This document shows, piece after piece, positions 1-7,396 of a DNA stretch of 41,340 bases. Position 1 is the first letter of the stretch. Every line of letters starts with the position of its first letter. Both the position numbers and the translations under genes were made by a program. Origin of the DNA: an uncultured Acidobacteriota bacterium (GTDB lineage: Bacteria; Acidobacteriota; UBA6911; CAINFC01); assembly GCA_903847975.1 (NCBI GenBank), contig CAINFC010000083.1, positions 1-41,340 on the forward strand, in the 5' to 3' direction. Below the pieces are notes generated by a model. It did not search any database, had not been told where the DNA came from, and saw nothing but the letters and a program-made list of their open reading frames with translations.

Positions 1-77
1 GGGTAGCGCCTAAGCGGCGCAACCCCGGGCTGCGATCCGGAACCCCTATGGGGTTCCTGCTACTTTTTGCCGGGCCC
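1..77. repeat. Partial palindrome-rich repeat block, inverted copy
   Basis: This is the edge of a repeat whose longer copies lie near 16569-16858 and 36212-36465. Read on the minus strand it has the same order of elements as the left end of those blocks: the GGAACCCC/GGGGTTCC palindrome, then the CCCGGGGTTGCGCC arm with its partner GGCGCTACCC. The rest lies outside the window. It ends just before the promoter of the first gene. Confidence 0.75.
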
Positions 78-83
78 TCTTCC

Positions 84-113
84 TTGACAGCCCCTTCGGC
101 GGATTCCTATAAT
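84..113 (+). promoter_or_regulatory. Consensus sigma70 promoter of the ABC exporter
   Basis: A perfect -35 box TTGACA (84-89) and a perfect -10 box TATAAT (108-113) are separated by 18 bases. The expected transcription start is near 120, only about six bases before the ATG at 126. No Shine-Dalgarno sequence fits in between, so the mRNA is probably leaderless or nearly so. The promoter abuts the repeat block ending near 77. Confidence 0.8.
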
Positions 114-125
114 AAAAATTTCCGT

Positions 126-1946
126 ATGGCGGAACCTGACGCCCCATTCAGCCGGAAGCTGACAACGAGTCTGCGCCTGTGGAGAGCGCTCCGCCTCGTT
201 TGGCAAAGCTCGCGGCGCTGGACCCTAGCCACCCTCCTGCTCATGCCCGTCCGGGCGTTTCTCCCGCTGGTCTCTCTCTACCTGATGAAAAGAATCGTGG
301 ACAGCCTGTCGACCGGGGCAGCTGCCGGAGAGGGCCTGTCCCGGTTCGCCCCGGCCGCCTACGCCATCGGCCTGATGGCCGCCGTTACTCTTCTCAGCTC
401 TCTGGCCAACAGCGCCGCTTCCCTGGTCAGCCAGGTGCAGACCCTGGAAGTCAGCGACTTCATGCGCCGGGTGGTGCATGCCAAATCGATTTCCCTGGAT
501 CTGGCCCACTACGAGATACCACAGTACTATGACACCTTCCAGAGGGCGCAGCGCGAGGCGGCCTTCCGGCCGATGAGCGTCGTGCAGGGCCTGCTGAACC
601 TCGGGCAGAACTCTTTTTCGCTGGCGGCGCTGGTCGGTCTGCTTTCCCTGTTTCACTGGTCGATCGCTTTGGTCCTGCTGCTGGCAGTGCTGCCGGATCT
701 CCTGGTGAAGATCGGCTTTTCCAAGAAGGTATTCCGCTGGCAAAGGCTGCGCACCCCGCTGGAACGGCAGACGAACTATTTCGATTTCCTGCTGACCGGA
801 GCCGCACACGCCAAGGAAATCCGGCTCAATCAGCTGGGGCCCTTATTCATGGACCACTTCAGCCGGCTGCGGCGCCGCCTTCGCCAGGAGCAAATGTCGC
901 TTCACGTGAGCCGGGCTGTGGCCGGCTGGGGGGCCCAGATCCTGAGCATCCTGGTCATCTTTGGAACCTATGCCGCCATTGCCTTGCAGACGGCCGAGGG
1001 ACGCATGTCCCTGGGGGATCTGGTGATGTATTTTCAGGCCTTCCAGCGAGCCCAGACCATCCTTCAGGATATGCTCGGGGGATTGAACAGCCTGTACGAG
1101 GATAATCTCTTCCTGGCCAACCTGGAGGAGTTCCTGGACCTGCAGCCGTCCGTGACGGCCCCCTCCGCGCCGAAGGCCGTCCCGCGGCCGATCCGCGAGG
1201 GGTGGATCCTGGACCGGGTGAGCTTTTGCTATCCCGAAAGCCAGCGCCAGGCTCTCTGCGACGTTTCCCTGCATATCCCGCCCGGACAGGTGGTCGCCCT
1301 GGTCGGGGAGAACGGCTCCGGCAAGACCACCCTGGTGAAACTGCTCTGCCGGCTATACGACCCTACCGGAGGGACGATTCGTCTGGACGGTTCCGATCTG
1401 CGCGAGTTCGACCCGGACGAACTGCGCCGGGAAATCGGCGTGGTCTTCCAGGATTTCGCCCAGTATCACCTGACGATCCGGGAAAACATCCGCCTCGGTG
1501 ACACCCGGCTGCCCGAGGACGATCCGCGCATCGAAGCCGCGGCCCGGGAAGCCGGACTCGCCGGACTGCTTTCCCGACTGCCCCGCGGCGATCAGACCCC
1601 CTTGGGGAAATGGTTCGACCAGGGAGAGGAATTGAGCCTGGGCGAGTGGCAGAAAGTGGCTCTGGCCCGCGCCTTTCTGCGGGACACCCAGATGGTGATT
1701 CTCGACGAGCCGACCAGCTCTCTCGACGCCCGGGCGGAGTATGAGTTATTCTGTAAATTCCGGCAGCTGGTGGCCGGCCGCACGGCCATCCTGATCAGCC
1801 ACCGGTTTTCCACCGTACGGCTGGCCGATTGCATTTATGTGCTGCAGGAGGGCCGGATCTGCGAGTCCGGCTCGCACGAGGATCTGATGGATCGGCAGGG
1901 CGTTTATGCCCGCATGTTCGAAACGCAGGCCCAGTTTTACCGATAG
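126..1946 (+). CDS. ABC transporter, fused permease and ATPase (exporter type)
   Basis: The 606-residue protein has an N-terminal six-helix exporter membrane domain (about residues 20-340) and a C-terminal ATPase domain. Walker A GENGSGKTT lies near residue 394, a Q-loop near FQDF, a Walker B ILDEP near 525 and an H-loop in ISHR. The signature is LSLGE rather than LSGGQ, a tolerated variant. Such half-transporters work as homodimers in the inner membrane and export lipids, peptides or drugs; the substrate cannot be told here. There is no C39 peptidase domain. The ATG at 126 is chosen because the promoter -10 box ends at 113; an upstream in-frame ATG at 48 would lie before the promoter and inside the repeat. 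A nitroreductase follows nine bases downstream, probably co-transcribed. Confidence 0.9.
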   Translation: MAEPDAPFSRKLTTSLRLWRALRLVWQSSRRWTLATLLLMPVRAFLPLVSLYLMKRIVDSLSTGAAAGEGLSRFAPAAYAIGLMAAVTLLSSLANSAASLVSQVQTLEVSDFMRRVVHAKSISLDLAHYEIPQYYDTFQRAQREAAFRPMSVVQGLLNLGQNSFSLAALVGLLSLFHWSIALVLLLAVLPDLLVKIGFSKKVFRWQRLRTPLERQTNYFDFLLTGAAHAKEIRLNQLGPLFMDHFSRLRRRLRQEQMSLHVSRAVAGWGAQILSILVIFGTYAAIALQTAEGRMSLGDLVMYFQAFQRAQTILQDMLGGLNSLYEDNLFLANLEEFLDLQPSVTAPSAPKAVPRPIREGWILDRVSFCYPESQRQALCDVSLHIPPGQVVALVGENGSGKTTLVKLLCRLYDPTGGTIRLDGSDLREFDPDELRREIGVVFQDFAQYHLTIRENIRLGDTRLPEDDPRIEAAAREAGLAGLLSRLPRGDQTPLGKWFDQGEELSLGEWQKVALARAFLRDTQMVILDEPTSSLDARAEYELFCKFRQLVAGRTAILISHRFSTVRLADCIYVLQEGRICESGSHEDLMDRQGVYARMFETQAQFYR

Positions 1947-1955
1947 GGAGAAGTT

Positions 1956-2492
1956 ATGGAAGGAAAAAGAAACCCTGATCAAGCCATTGCCCTGATCCTG
2001 GAGCGCAAGAGCGTTCGGTCCTTTACCGGGGAAGCCGTGGCCCGTGCCGACCTGGAAACCCTGATGAAAGCCGGAATGGCCGCTCCCTCGGCCCGGAACC
2101 GGCAGCCCTGGGAATTTGTGGCTGTAACCGACCGGCCGACCCTCGACCTGCTGGCCGACGGGCTGCCTTACGCCAAGATGCTTTACCAGGCAGGAGCCGC
2201 CATCGTCGTCTGCGCCGTGGTCGAAAAGGCGCACGACCGGCTGCCGGAATACGCGGTGATCGACACCTGCGCCGCGACGGAAAACATTCTCCTGGCCGCG
2301 GAAGCCCTGGGTCTGGGTGCGGTGTGGACCGCGCTCTATCCGCGCACCGAGCGGATGGAATACGCCCGCCGGGTGCTGCGGATTCCCGACTCCGTCCTGC
2401 CGCTATGCGCCATTCCCATCGGCTGTCCCACCGGCGAGGACCGGCCGAAAGACAAATTCCGCCGGGAAAACATTCATTGGGAAACCTGGTAA
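1956..2492 (+). CDS. Nitroreductase-family FMN oxidoreductase
   Basis: This 178-residue protein has the compact nitroreductase fold: the N-terminal RKSVRSFTGEAV segment that binds the FMN phosphate, the APSARNRQPWEF motif after the first long helix, and a C-terminal GCPTGEDRPKDKFR segment. Members reduce nitro groups, quinones or other acceptors with NAD(P)H as homodimers in the cytoplasm. The length is typical of the short, clostridial-type members. A ribosome site GGGAG lies at 1947-1951, before the ATG. The gene follows the ABC exporter closely and probably shares its transcript. The physiological substrate is unknown. Confidence 0.88.
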   Translation: MEGKRNPDQAIALILERKSVRSFTGEAVARADLETLMKAGMAAPSARNRQPWEFVAVTDRPTLDLLADGLPYAKMLYQAGAAIVVCAVVEKAHDRLPEYAVIDTCAATENILLAAEALGLGAVWTALYPRTERMEYARRVLRIPDSVLPLCAIPIGCPTGEDRPKDKFRRENIHWETW

Positions 2493-2522
2493 CCGCCAGC
2501 TCTTTCCGGGAGGTTGAACGCC

Positions 2523-3866
2523 ATGAACCGCTTTTTTGCCTTCGCCCTGCTGGGCGGCATGCTGGTGGCCGCCGCTCAAACCCCGACCCCGCCCGATCCG
2601 GGAGCCCCCCGGCAGGCCATCGAAAACTGGAAGGACGCCCGCTTCGGCATGTTTATCCACTGGGGTCCGGTGAGCATCACCGGGAAGGAAATCGGCTGGT
2701 CCCGAGGCGGGGAGCGCCGCGGGCGCCCGGAATCCAAAACCGGCGAAACCCCGGTGGAAGTGTACGACCAGCTCCATAAGCAGTTCAACCCGGTGCGCTT
2801 TGATCCTGACGAATGGGTGCGGATCGCCAAGGCGGCTGGAATGAAATACATGGTTTTTACCAGCAAGCATCATGACGGCTTCTGCGAGTTCGATTCCCGG
2901 TTGACCGATTACAAGATCACCAGCCCCGAATCGCCCTACCGCAAGGATATCGTCCGGCAGCTGGCGGATGCCTGCCGGCGGGGGGGCATCCTGTTCGGCC
3001 TCTACTACTCGCAGCCGGACTGGCACCACCCGGATTACCGCAACGGCGCGCGCCACGCCGACTATATCCACTACCTGCACGGCCAGGTCCGAGAGCTACT
3101 CACCGGCTACGGAAGGCTGGACAGCTGGTTTTTCGACGGCCTGGGCGGCAAGCCGGAGGACTGGGACGCCCCCGCCCTGCTGGCCATGATGAGGGGGCTG
3201 ATGCCCAACCTGGTGATCAACAACCGCGCCGGCATGCCTGCCGACTACGACACCCCGGAAAACCGGGTCGGCTTTTTCCAGAACCGGCGGCCCTGGGAAA
3301 CCTGCGCCACCATTACCCGCCAGTGGTCCTACAAGCCCGACGATACCATGCGGACGCTGGCGGAATGCGTCCAGCTGCTGGTTTCCTGTGCCGTGGGGGA
3401 CGGCAATCTGCTGCTCAATGTGGGCCCCATGCCCGACGGGCGGATCGAGCCGCGCCAGGCGGCCCGGCTGAAGGAGACCGGAGACTTCCTGAAGAAATAC
3501 GGAGAGAGCCTTTACGGAACCCGCGGAGGCCCGGTGGTCGCCCCGGACGAAAAGAGCCGCAAGTCGGCCGCCAATGCCGGCGACCTGAAGATCGACGCCG
3601 GCCGCTGGTGGGGCGGAACCACCCATAAAGGGAATTCGATTTACGTGCACATTCTCCGCTGGCCTTCCGATACAATCACGCTTCCGGCGCTGGAGCGCAA
3701 AATCCGCTCGGTACGGGTCCTCACCGGGGGGAAGGCCTCCGTCCGGCAGACGGAGAAAGGGATTGAGATCGGCGTACCGCCGGAGAAGCGACACCCCATC
3801 GACACCATCGTCCGGCTGGAGCTGGACGGGCCGGCGGGAACTCTGCCGGTAAAAAACGCCCTGTGA
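2523..3866 (+). CDS. Secreted alpha-L-fucosidase, GH29 family
   Basis: The 447-residue protein begins with a signal peptide (MNRFFAFALLGGMLVAAAQ). The GH29 barrel follows: WKDARFGMFIHWGP, then FTSKHHDGFCEFDS, and the catalytic nucleophile Asp in SWFFDGL near residue 205. The C-terminal third (about 340-447) looks like the short beta-sandwich found after the barrel. GH29 enzymes release alpha-linked L-fucose from glycans with retention; this one acts in the periplasm or outside the cell. The ATG at 2523 is chosen over a TTG at 2514 because GGGAGG at 2508-2513 gives nine-base spacing to the ATG and none to the TTG. Which residue is the acid/base cannot be fixed by eye. Confidence 0.9.
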   Translation: MNRFFAFALLGGMLVAAAQTPTPPDPGAPRQAIENWKDARFGMFIHWGPVSITGKEIGWSRGGERRGRPESKTGETPVEVYDQLHKQFNPVRFDPDEWVRIAKAAGMKYMVFTSKHHDGFCEFDSRLTDYKITSPESPYRKDIVRQLADACRRGGILFGLYYSQPDWHHPDYRNGARHADYIHYLHGQVRELLTGYGRLDSWFFDGLGGKPEDWDAPALLAMMRGLMPNLVINNRAGMPADYDTPENRVGFFQNRRPWETCATITRQWSYKPDDTMRTLAECVQLLVSCAVGDGNLLLNVGPMPDGRIEPRQAARLKETGDFLKKYGESLYGTRGGPVVAPDEKSRKSAANAGDLKIDAGRWWGGTTHKGNSIYVHILRWPSDTITLPALERKIRSVRVLTGGKASVRQTEKGIEIGVPPEKRHPIDTIVRLELDGPAGTLPVKNAL

Positions 3867-3873
3867 CGCTGCC

Positions 3874-4041
3874 ATGAACGCACGTCTGCTGGTACGATTG
3901 CTGGTTTGCCTGGTCGTCCTGGGACTGGGCGCTTACAACTACGCGAACGGCTTTTCCGGCGGAGGAGCCCTGCTGGTGGTCGGCGGCGTCATCACCGTGA
4001 GCACCGTGGCGCAGCTCCTGCGCCGCCGCGGCCCCCGGTAA
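3874..4041 (+). CDS. Small two-helix membrane protein, 55 residues
   Basis: The gene starts seven bases after the fucosidase stop, so it is likely translated from the same mRNA. The sequence reads MNARLLVRLLVCLVVLGLG, a short AYNYANGFSGGG loop, a second hydrophobic run (ALLVVGGVITVSTVAQLL), then RRRGPR. That gives two membrane helices with a basic C-terminus, which should face the cytoplasm. I do not recognise a family. A strong hairpin follows the stop. Its regular hydrophobicity and its position favour a real gene, but no homology supports it. Confidence 0.55.
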   Translation: MNARLLVRLLVCLVVLGLGAYNYANGFSGGGALLVVGGVITVSTVAQLLRRRGPR

Positions 4042-4065
4042 AGGGGCGACCGGCGAATCCATCCG

Positions 4066-4096
4066 GGCCGTTTCCCGGGCGGCATGGGAAACGGCC
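4066..4096. terminator. Hairpin between convergent genes, possible terminator
   Basis: A perfect 11-bp stem (GGCCGTTTCCC at 4066-4076 with GGGAAACGGCC at 4086-4096) surrounds a nine-base loop. On the plus strand it is followed by GATTTTC, a weak T-run. It lies between the ends of two converging genes (stops at 4041 and 4130) and could serve both directions. Confidence 0.55.
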
Positions 4097-4129
4097 GATT
4101 TTCGGGTCACCGCGGACGGGCAGGAATTC

Positions 4130-5809
4130 CTAACGGATGAGGAGCGGCAGATAAAGCGAGTGGGCTGCGGGCGGAATGGTGAACTGAATCAGGTATGCGT
4201 CGCTGGTGCCCGTCGCTGTCCGGAGGTCGGTTCCGCCGTCCGAGTTGAAATTTGCGGTGCTTTGAAAGGTGCCGGCCAGGAAAATATGGCCGGCGGAATC
4301 AAATACCGGCGGCGCACAAAAGGTCAAATACCCTTGCGGGCCCCAGGTCCTGGCCCACAGGGTGGTGCGCTCCGAATTAAGGGCGGCGATGTGGGCCTGG
4401 GCGGACTTGATGCCATAATTCGGATTCGACGGATTGACGGGAATCCCCGAAACCCATCCTGTGGCGTAGATATGGCCGGCGGAGTCAAACGCCAGGCCGG
4501 TTGCCGATTCGTCGTTGACCCCATCCCATGTCTTGACCCACTGGAAAGTGCCGCCCGGATCATACTTGCTGATAAAGGCGTCATGGAAACCGGTCGTCGA
4601 CAGGATTACCGGCGTGCCGAGCGGATCGCCGTTGAAATTGCAATTCGTGCAGTTGAACCGGCCGGCGGCGTAGACATAACCCGATGGGTCGACAGCCACG
4701 CCCCCTCCGGCGTCGTCGCTGTCCATTCCCCCCCAGGTCCTGACCCACTGGAACTTGCCCTGCGAATCGAACCGGGTCAGAAAAACGTTCACGTAGTTCC
4801 AATCCAGGGTCGGTGCGCCATGGCCGTGTCCCAAACCCGCCGCGCTTCCTTCCGGGTCAAAGTTGATGTCGGTGCTTCCGTACATTCCGCACACGTAGAC
4901 ATTGCCAAGAAGGTCCACCGCGACCGATGTTCCGTCGTCGTAGCCGTGCCCGCCCCAGGTGTTGTTCCATAAAAATTTGCCATTCAGATCGAACTTGCTC
5001 AGGAAGGCATCGTAAAAGCCGTGGCTGGTGCGGAGGGCGGGGTGGTCCGGATCGTTCTGGTTGAAATCCACCGCGACCTTTTCGTTATAGGTGGACCAGT
5101 CTCCCTGCACGTATACGGCGCCGTTCAGACGGTCCACGGCAACGCTGTAGGCCTCTCCGCCTGTTGTGCCGCCCCAGGTGTGCACCCACTGGGTCACTCC
5201 CGCGGAATTGAACCGGACGACAAAGATGTTGTTGTCCGGCGCAAAAAGGAGCGGCGGCATGGCATTGGAGGTGTATACATAGCCGGACCCGAAGTCGACC
5301 GTACCTTGATAGAGACCGGCAACATACGGATTGCCGTCCGCGTCCACATCCACTCCGTTGGCCGATTCGCGCCCCGCGCTGCCGCCCCAGGTCCGGACCC
5401 ATAAAAAATTGCGATTGGGATCGAATTTGCAGAGAAAGGCATCCAAGGTGCTGTTGGCAGATGTTACCAGCCCGGAAGGATTCAAGTGCGCCGGATCAAA
5501 ATGCACTGTGCCTTTGAATTGGCCGGCCACGTAAACATTCCCCCACCGGTCGACGGCGATTCGATTCGCGCTGAGACTGGCGCCGGCGCCCCCCCAGGTT
5601 TTGGCAAAGGGACTGTACACCGGCGGCGTATATGCCGCGGCTGTAACCGATCCGGACCGGTGCAGCCAGGAATGAAACCCGGCGGCGCCGGATGACAGGG
5701 AATAGAAATCGGCCAACGGGCCCTGGCCCAGAGCACAGCCCATGATCGATCCTAAAATCACCAGGGAAAAGCACAGGAAAAAGGATACCCATTTTCTGAA
5801 CTGCCACAT
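4130..5809 (-). CDS. Secreted SBBP-repeat seven-bladed beta-propeller protein
   Basis: The 559-residue protein has an N-terminal hydrophobic signal segment (FFLCFSLVILGSIMGC; the Cys could be a weak lipobox). Seven repeats follow, each opening with TWGG or a variant (TWGG five times, TWDG, TWGP), then a variant of VAVD.xGNVYVAG and a small strand. Seven repeats match one closed propeller. It ends in HSLYLPLLIR. It is probably exported as a binding or scaffold protein; no enzymatic role is visible. The start is taken at ATG 5809: everything upstream in frame is translated repeat sequence, and even the first nine residues (MWQFRKWVS) come from repeat copy A. Here the repeat reads CACAT where copies C and D read CACAG, and this change creates the ATG. 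Confidence 0.8.
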   Translation of the reverse strand: MWQFRKWVSFFLCFSLVILGSIMGCALGQGPLADFYSLSSGAAGFHSWLHRSGSVTAAAYTPPVYSPFAKTWGGAGASLSANRIAVDRWGNVYVAGQFKGTVHFDPAHLNPSGLVTSANSTLDAFLCKFDPNRNFLWVRTWGGSAGRESANGVDVDADGNPYVAGLYQGTVDFGSGYVYTSNAMPPLLFAPDNNIFVVRFNSAGVTQWVHTWGGTTGGEAYSVAVDRLNGAVYVQGDWSTYNEKVAVDFNQNDPDHPALRTSHGFYDAFLSKFDLNGKFLWNNTWGGHGYDDGTSVAVDLLGNVYVCGMYGSTDINFDPEGSAAGLGHGHGAPTLDWNYVNVFLTRFDSQGKFQWVRTWGGMDSDDAGGGVAVDPSGYVYAAGRFNCTNCNFNGDPLGTPVILSTTGFHDAFISKYDPGGTFQWVKTWDGVNDESATGLAFDSAGHIYATGWVSGIPVNPSNPNYGIKSAQAHIAALNSERTTLWARTWGPQGYLTFCAPPVFDSAGHIFLAGTFQSTANFNSDGGTDLRTATGTSDAYLIQFTIPPAAHSLYLPLLIR

Positions 5810-5917
5810 AATGATTGCGTATCCCGGTTTCAGAAAGTTACACGGAAACAGCCGATGGGACGGGTGAAAGCCGATCCGGTCCGCCGGGATCCATACAATC
5901 CGCCGTTTCCGCGCAAC
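5783..5917. repeat. Dispersed 135-bp repeat, copy A
   Basis: This is a full-length copy of a family with further copies at 9541, 13539 and 17597. Two inverted pairs can be seen: ATTTTCTGAAC with GGTTTCAGAAAG in the left half, and GGAAACAGCCGAT with ATCCGCCGTTTCC across the right half, so single strands could fold. It covers the first nine codons and the upstream region of the SBBP gene. Confidence 0.85.
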
Positions 5918-5925
5918 TCTCTTCA

Positions 5926-6918
5926 TCAATAGAAAACCGTGCGTGTGCGGTGGCGGGGCTTGGCGCGTTTGTACCCGGCCTGCTGACCCCGGTTCCAAAG
6001 CAGGTAGTCCAGCTGCACCGCCGTGACGATCCGGCCCCGGCGGCCGAACGCTTCCACCATCTGCTCCACGGCATGCAGAGCGCAGGCCCGGATTTCGATT
6101 TCCTCCTCGGAACCGGCCTGGATCAGCTCCCCGTCGTCGATGCGCCGGGCCAGCGACTCCTCGTATCGCAAAATCCCGTCCAGCCGCAGGACGTGCGGAA
6201 CGAGGTTATCGGCAAAGATGGTCAGGCGGTCCAGGTCGTGAAAACGGCCCAGTCCTTTACCGTGGAAGGCCAGAGCAAGATCCGCGGCCGTCAGCTGGGC
6301 TCTCTTGAGGAAAGGAACCCTCATCCCCCGGTAGGTTTCGGCGTCACGAAAGTAGCGCATGGCCAGCAGCTGCCGGACCAGACGCTCCGCAGAGCTGCCG
6401 GCCGATTCGATCAGTCCGGAAAAGCGGCCGGCGAAGTCCTGGAGCAGGCAACGCCCCAGATCGTTCAGGGCTTCGGCAAAGAGCTGCATCAGCTCCCGGA
6501 CGACCGCCTGTCCCGGATCCTGCTGGAAGAGGCGCAGGCATTGGTCGGTCGTGATTTCCGCCAGGGACGCCGCGGAGAGCGGGCCATTCCGGTCATACTC
6601 GTCGCGCAGCAAGGAAGCGACCGTAAAGTAGCCGGATAATCCCGTCCGCTTTCTCAGCAAGGGAAAGTAGCCCGATCCGAAGTTGATGGCATCGAGTGTC
6701 AGAAAAAAGGCGGCGGTGCTTTCGCCCTGCCCGAGGAAGTGGCAAGCCGGCTCGTGCTCCGCTTCCCGGTCCGTGTCCGGGGACAGGCCGGCGATGTAGC
6801 CGGGGATCCGCTCGAGGTCAATCCGCACGAAGGCCGACTGATCCGCCACATACCGGCAGCCGCGGCGTACCTCTTCCAGCAATTCGGGGACTTCCGCCAG
6901 CGGAGCCTTGCTTTCCAT
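5926..6918 (-). CDS. Queuosine 5'-phosphate N-glycosylase (DUF2419)
   Basis: The 330-residue protein matches the queuosine-salvage family known in eukaryotes as QNG1/C9orf64 and found sporadically in bacteria. Recognisable blocks are DQSAFVRID near the N-terminus, the LTLDAINFGSGYFP block, LRLDGILRYEESLARRID in the C-terminal half followed by EEEIEIRACALHAVEQM, and DYLLWNRGQ near the end. The family hydrolyses queuosine 5'-phosphate to free queuine base for reuse in tRNA modification. The ATG at 6918 is preferred because a TATAAT box ends six bases upstream; an in-frame ATG at 6966 would precede that box. No queuine transporter or Tgt gene is nearby. The function comes from family knowledge. 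Confidence 0.82.
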   Translation of the reverse strand: MESKAPLAEVPELLEEVRRGCRYVADQSAFVRIDLERIPGYIAGLSPDTDREAEHEPACHFLGQGESTAAFFLTLDAINFGSGYFPLLRKRTGLSGYFTVASLLRDEYDRNGPLSAASLAEITTDQCLRLFQQDPGQAVVRELMQLFAEALNDLGRCLLQDFAGRFSGLIESAGSSAERLVRQLLAMRYFRDAETYRGMRVPFLKRAQLTAADLALAFHGKGLGRFHDLDRLTIFADNLVPHVLRLDGILRYEESLARRIDDGELIQAGSEEEIEIRACALHAVEQMVEAFGRRGRIVTAVQLDYLLWNRGQQAGYKRAKPRHRTRTVFY

Positions 6919-6924
6919 GTTCTG

Positions 6925-6930
6925 ATTATA
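6925..6930 (-). promoter_or_regulatory. -10 box directly before the queuosine glycosylase gene
   Basis: The minus strand reads TATAAT six bases before the ATG at 6918, which would put the transcription start at or next to the start codon. No good -35 box is seen; ACCACA at 18-bp spacing matches poorly. No Shine-Dalgarno sequence is present. Confidence 0.5.
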
Positions 6931-7026
6931 CTTTACAGGCGACCGGGCTGTGGTAAGCTTGTACAAAGAAACCGGGAGGATGGCCGTGCCGGCCGGCCGC
7001 TACGGCCGCCGGACGGATTTGGAACG

Positions 7027-7326
7027 ATGCTCAGACAGTGGAAGAAAGTGGGACGGCGGCTTTCCCTTGACCATCACAGTCAAGGAATGTTACTTGCGGC
7101 CGCCCTGTTCTTCGTCATTCTCCAGGCCTGGTGGTCCCTTCCCGGTCTGGTTTTATACGGGATCATGCACTTCCAGTACGGGGGCTCCGGAACCTTTCAG
7201 CGTCCGCCGCGGGGTGAAGGCAAAGAAGCGACCGTGGCGGATGCCGCTTTCGTGGTTCTGGGTATTCTGGGCCTGGTCCTGATGATTGCCGGAATTGCAA
7301 AACGTATGGCGGAAGTGATTCAATGA
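7027..7326 (+). CDS. Small membrane protein of unknown function, 99 residues
   Basis: A basic N-terminus (MLRQWKKVGRR) leads into a first hydrophobic segment (about residues 20-48, containing LLAAALFFVILQAWW). A polar stretch (FQRPPRGEGKEATV) is followed by a second helix (AAFVVLGILGLVLMIAGIA). This suggests two membrane passes with a short soluble loop. I do not recognise a family. The start is the first ATG after the divergent promoter region; the ribosome site is weak. It lies 70 bases before the TPR gene on the same strand. Confidence 0.6.
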   Translation: MLRQWKKVGRRLSLDHHSQGMLLAAALFFVILQAWWSLPGLVLYGIMHFQYGGSGTFQRPPRGEGKEATVADAAFVVLGILGLVLMIAGIAKRMAEVIQ

Positions 7327-7396
7327 AGACGGTCCACGAAAGAAAAGGTGTGAGATAGAATCAGGGGAAAAGATCCCGAAAAAGGAAGGTGCGGCC

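Noticed and set aside
126-2492. ABC exporter and nitroreductase as part of the RiPP-like pathway
   Set aside because: They lie more than 15 kb away on the other strand with unrelated genes between, and the exporter lacks a C39 peptidase.
4160-4972. 270-codon plus-strand open frame over the SBBP gene
   Set aside because: It is the antisense frame of a repeat protein; its apparent repeats mirror the seven propeller blades.
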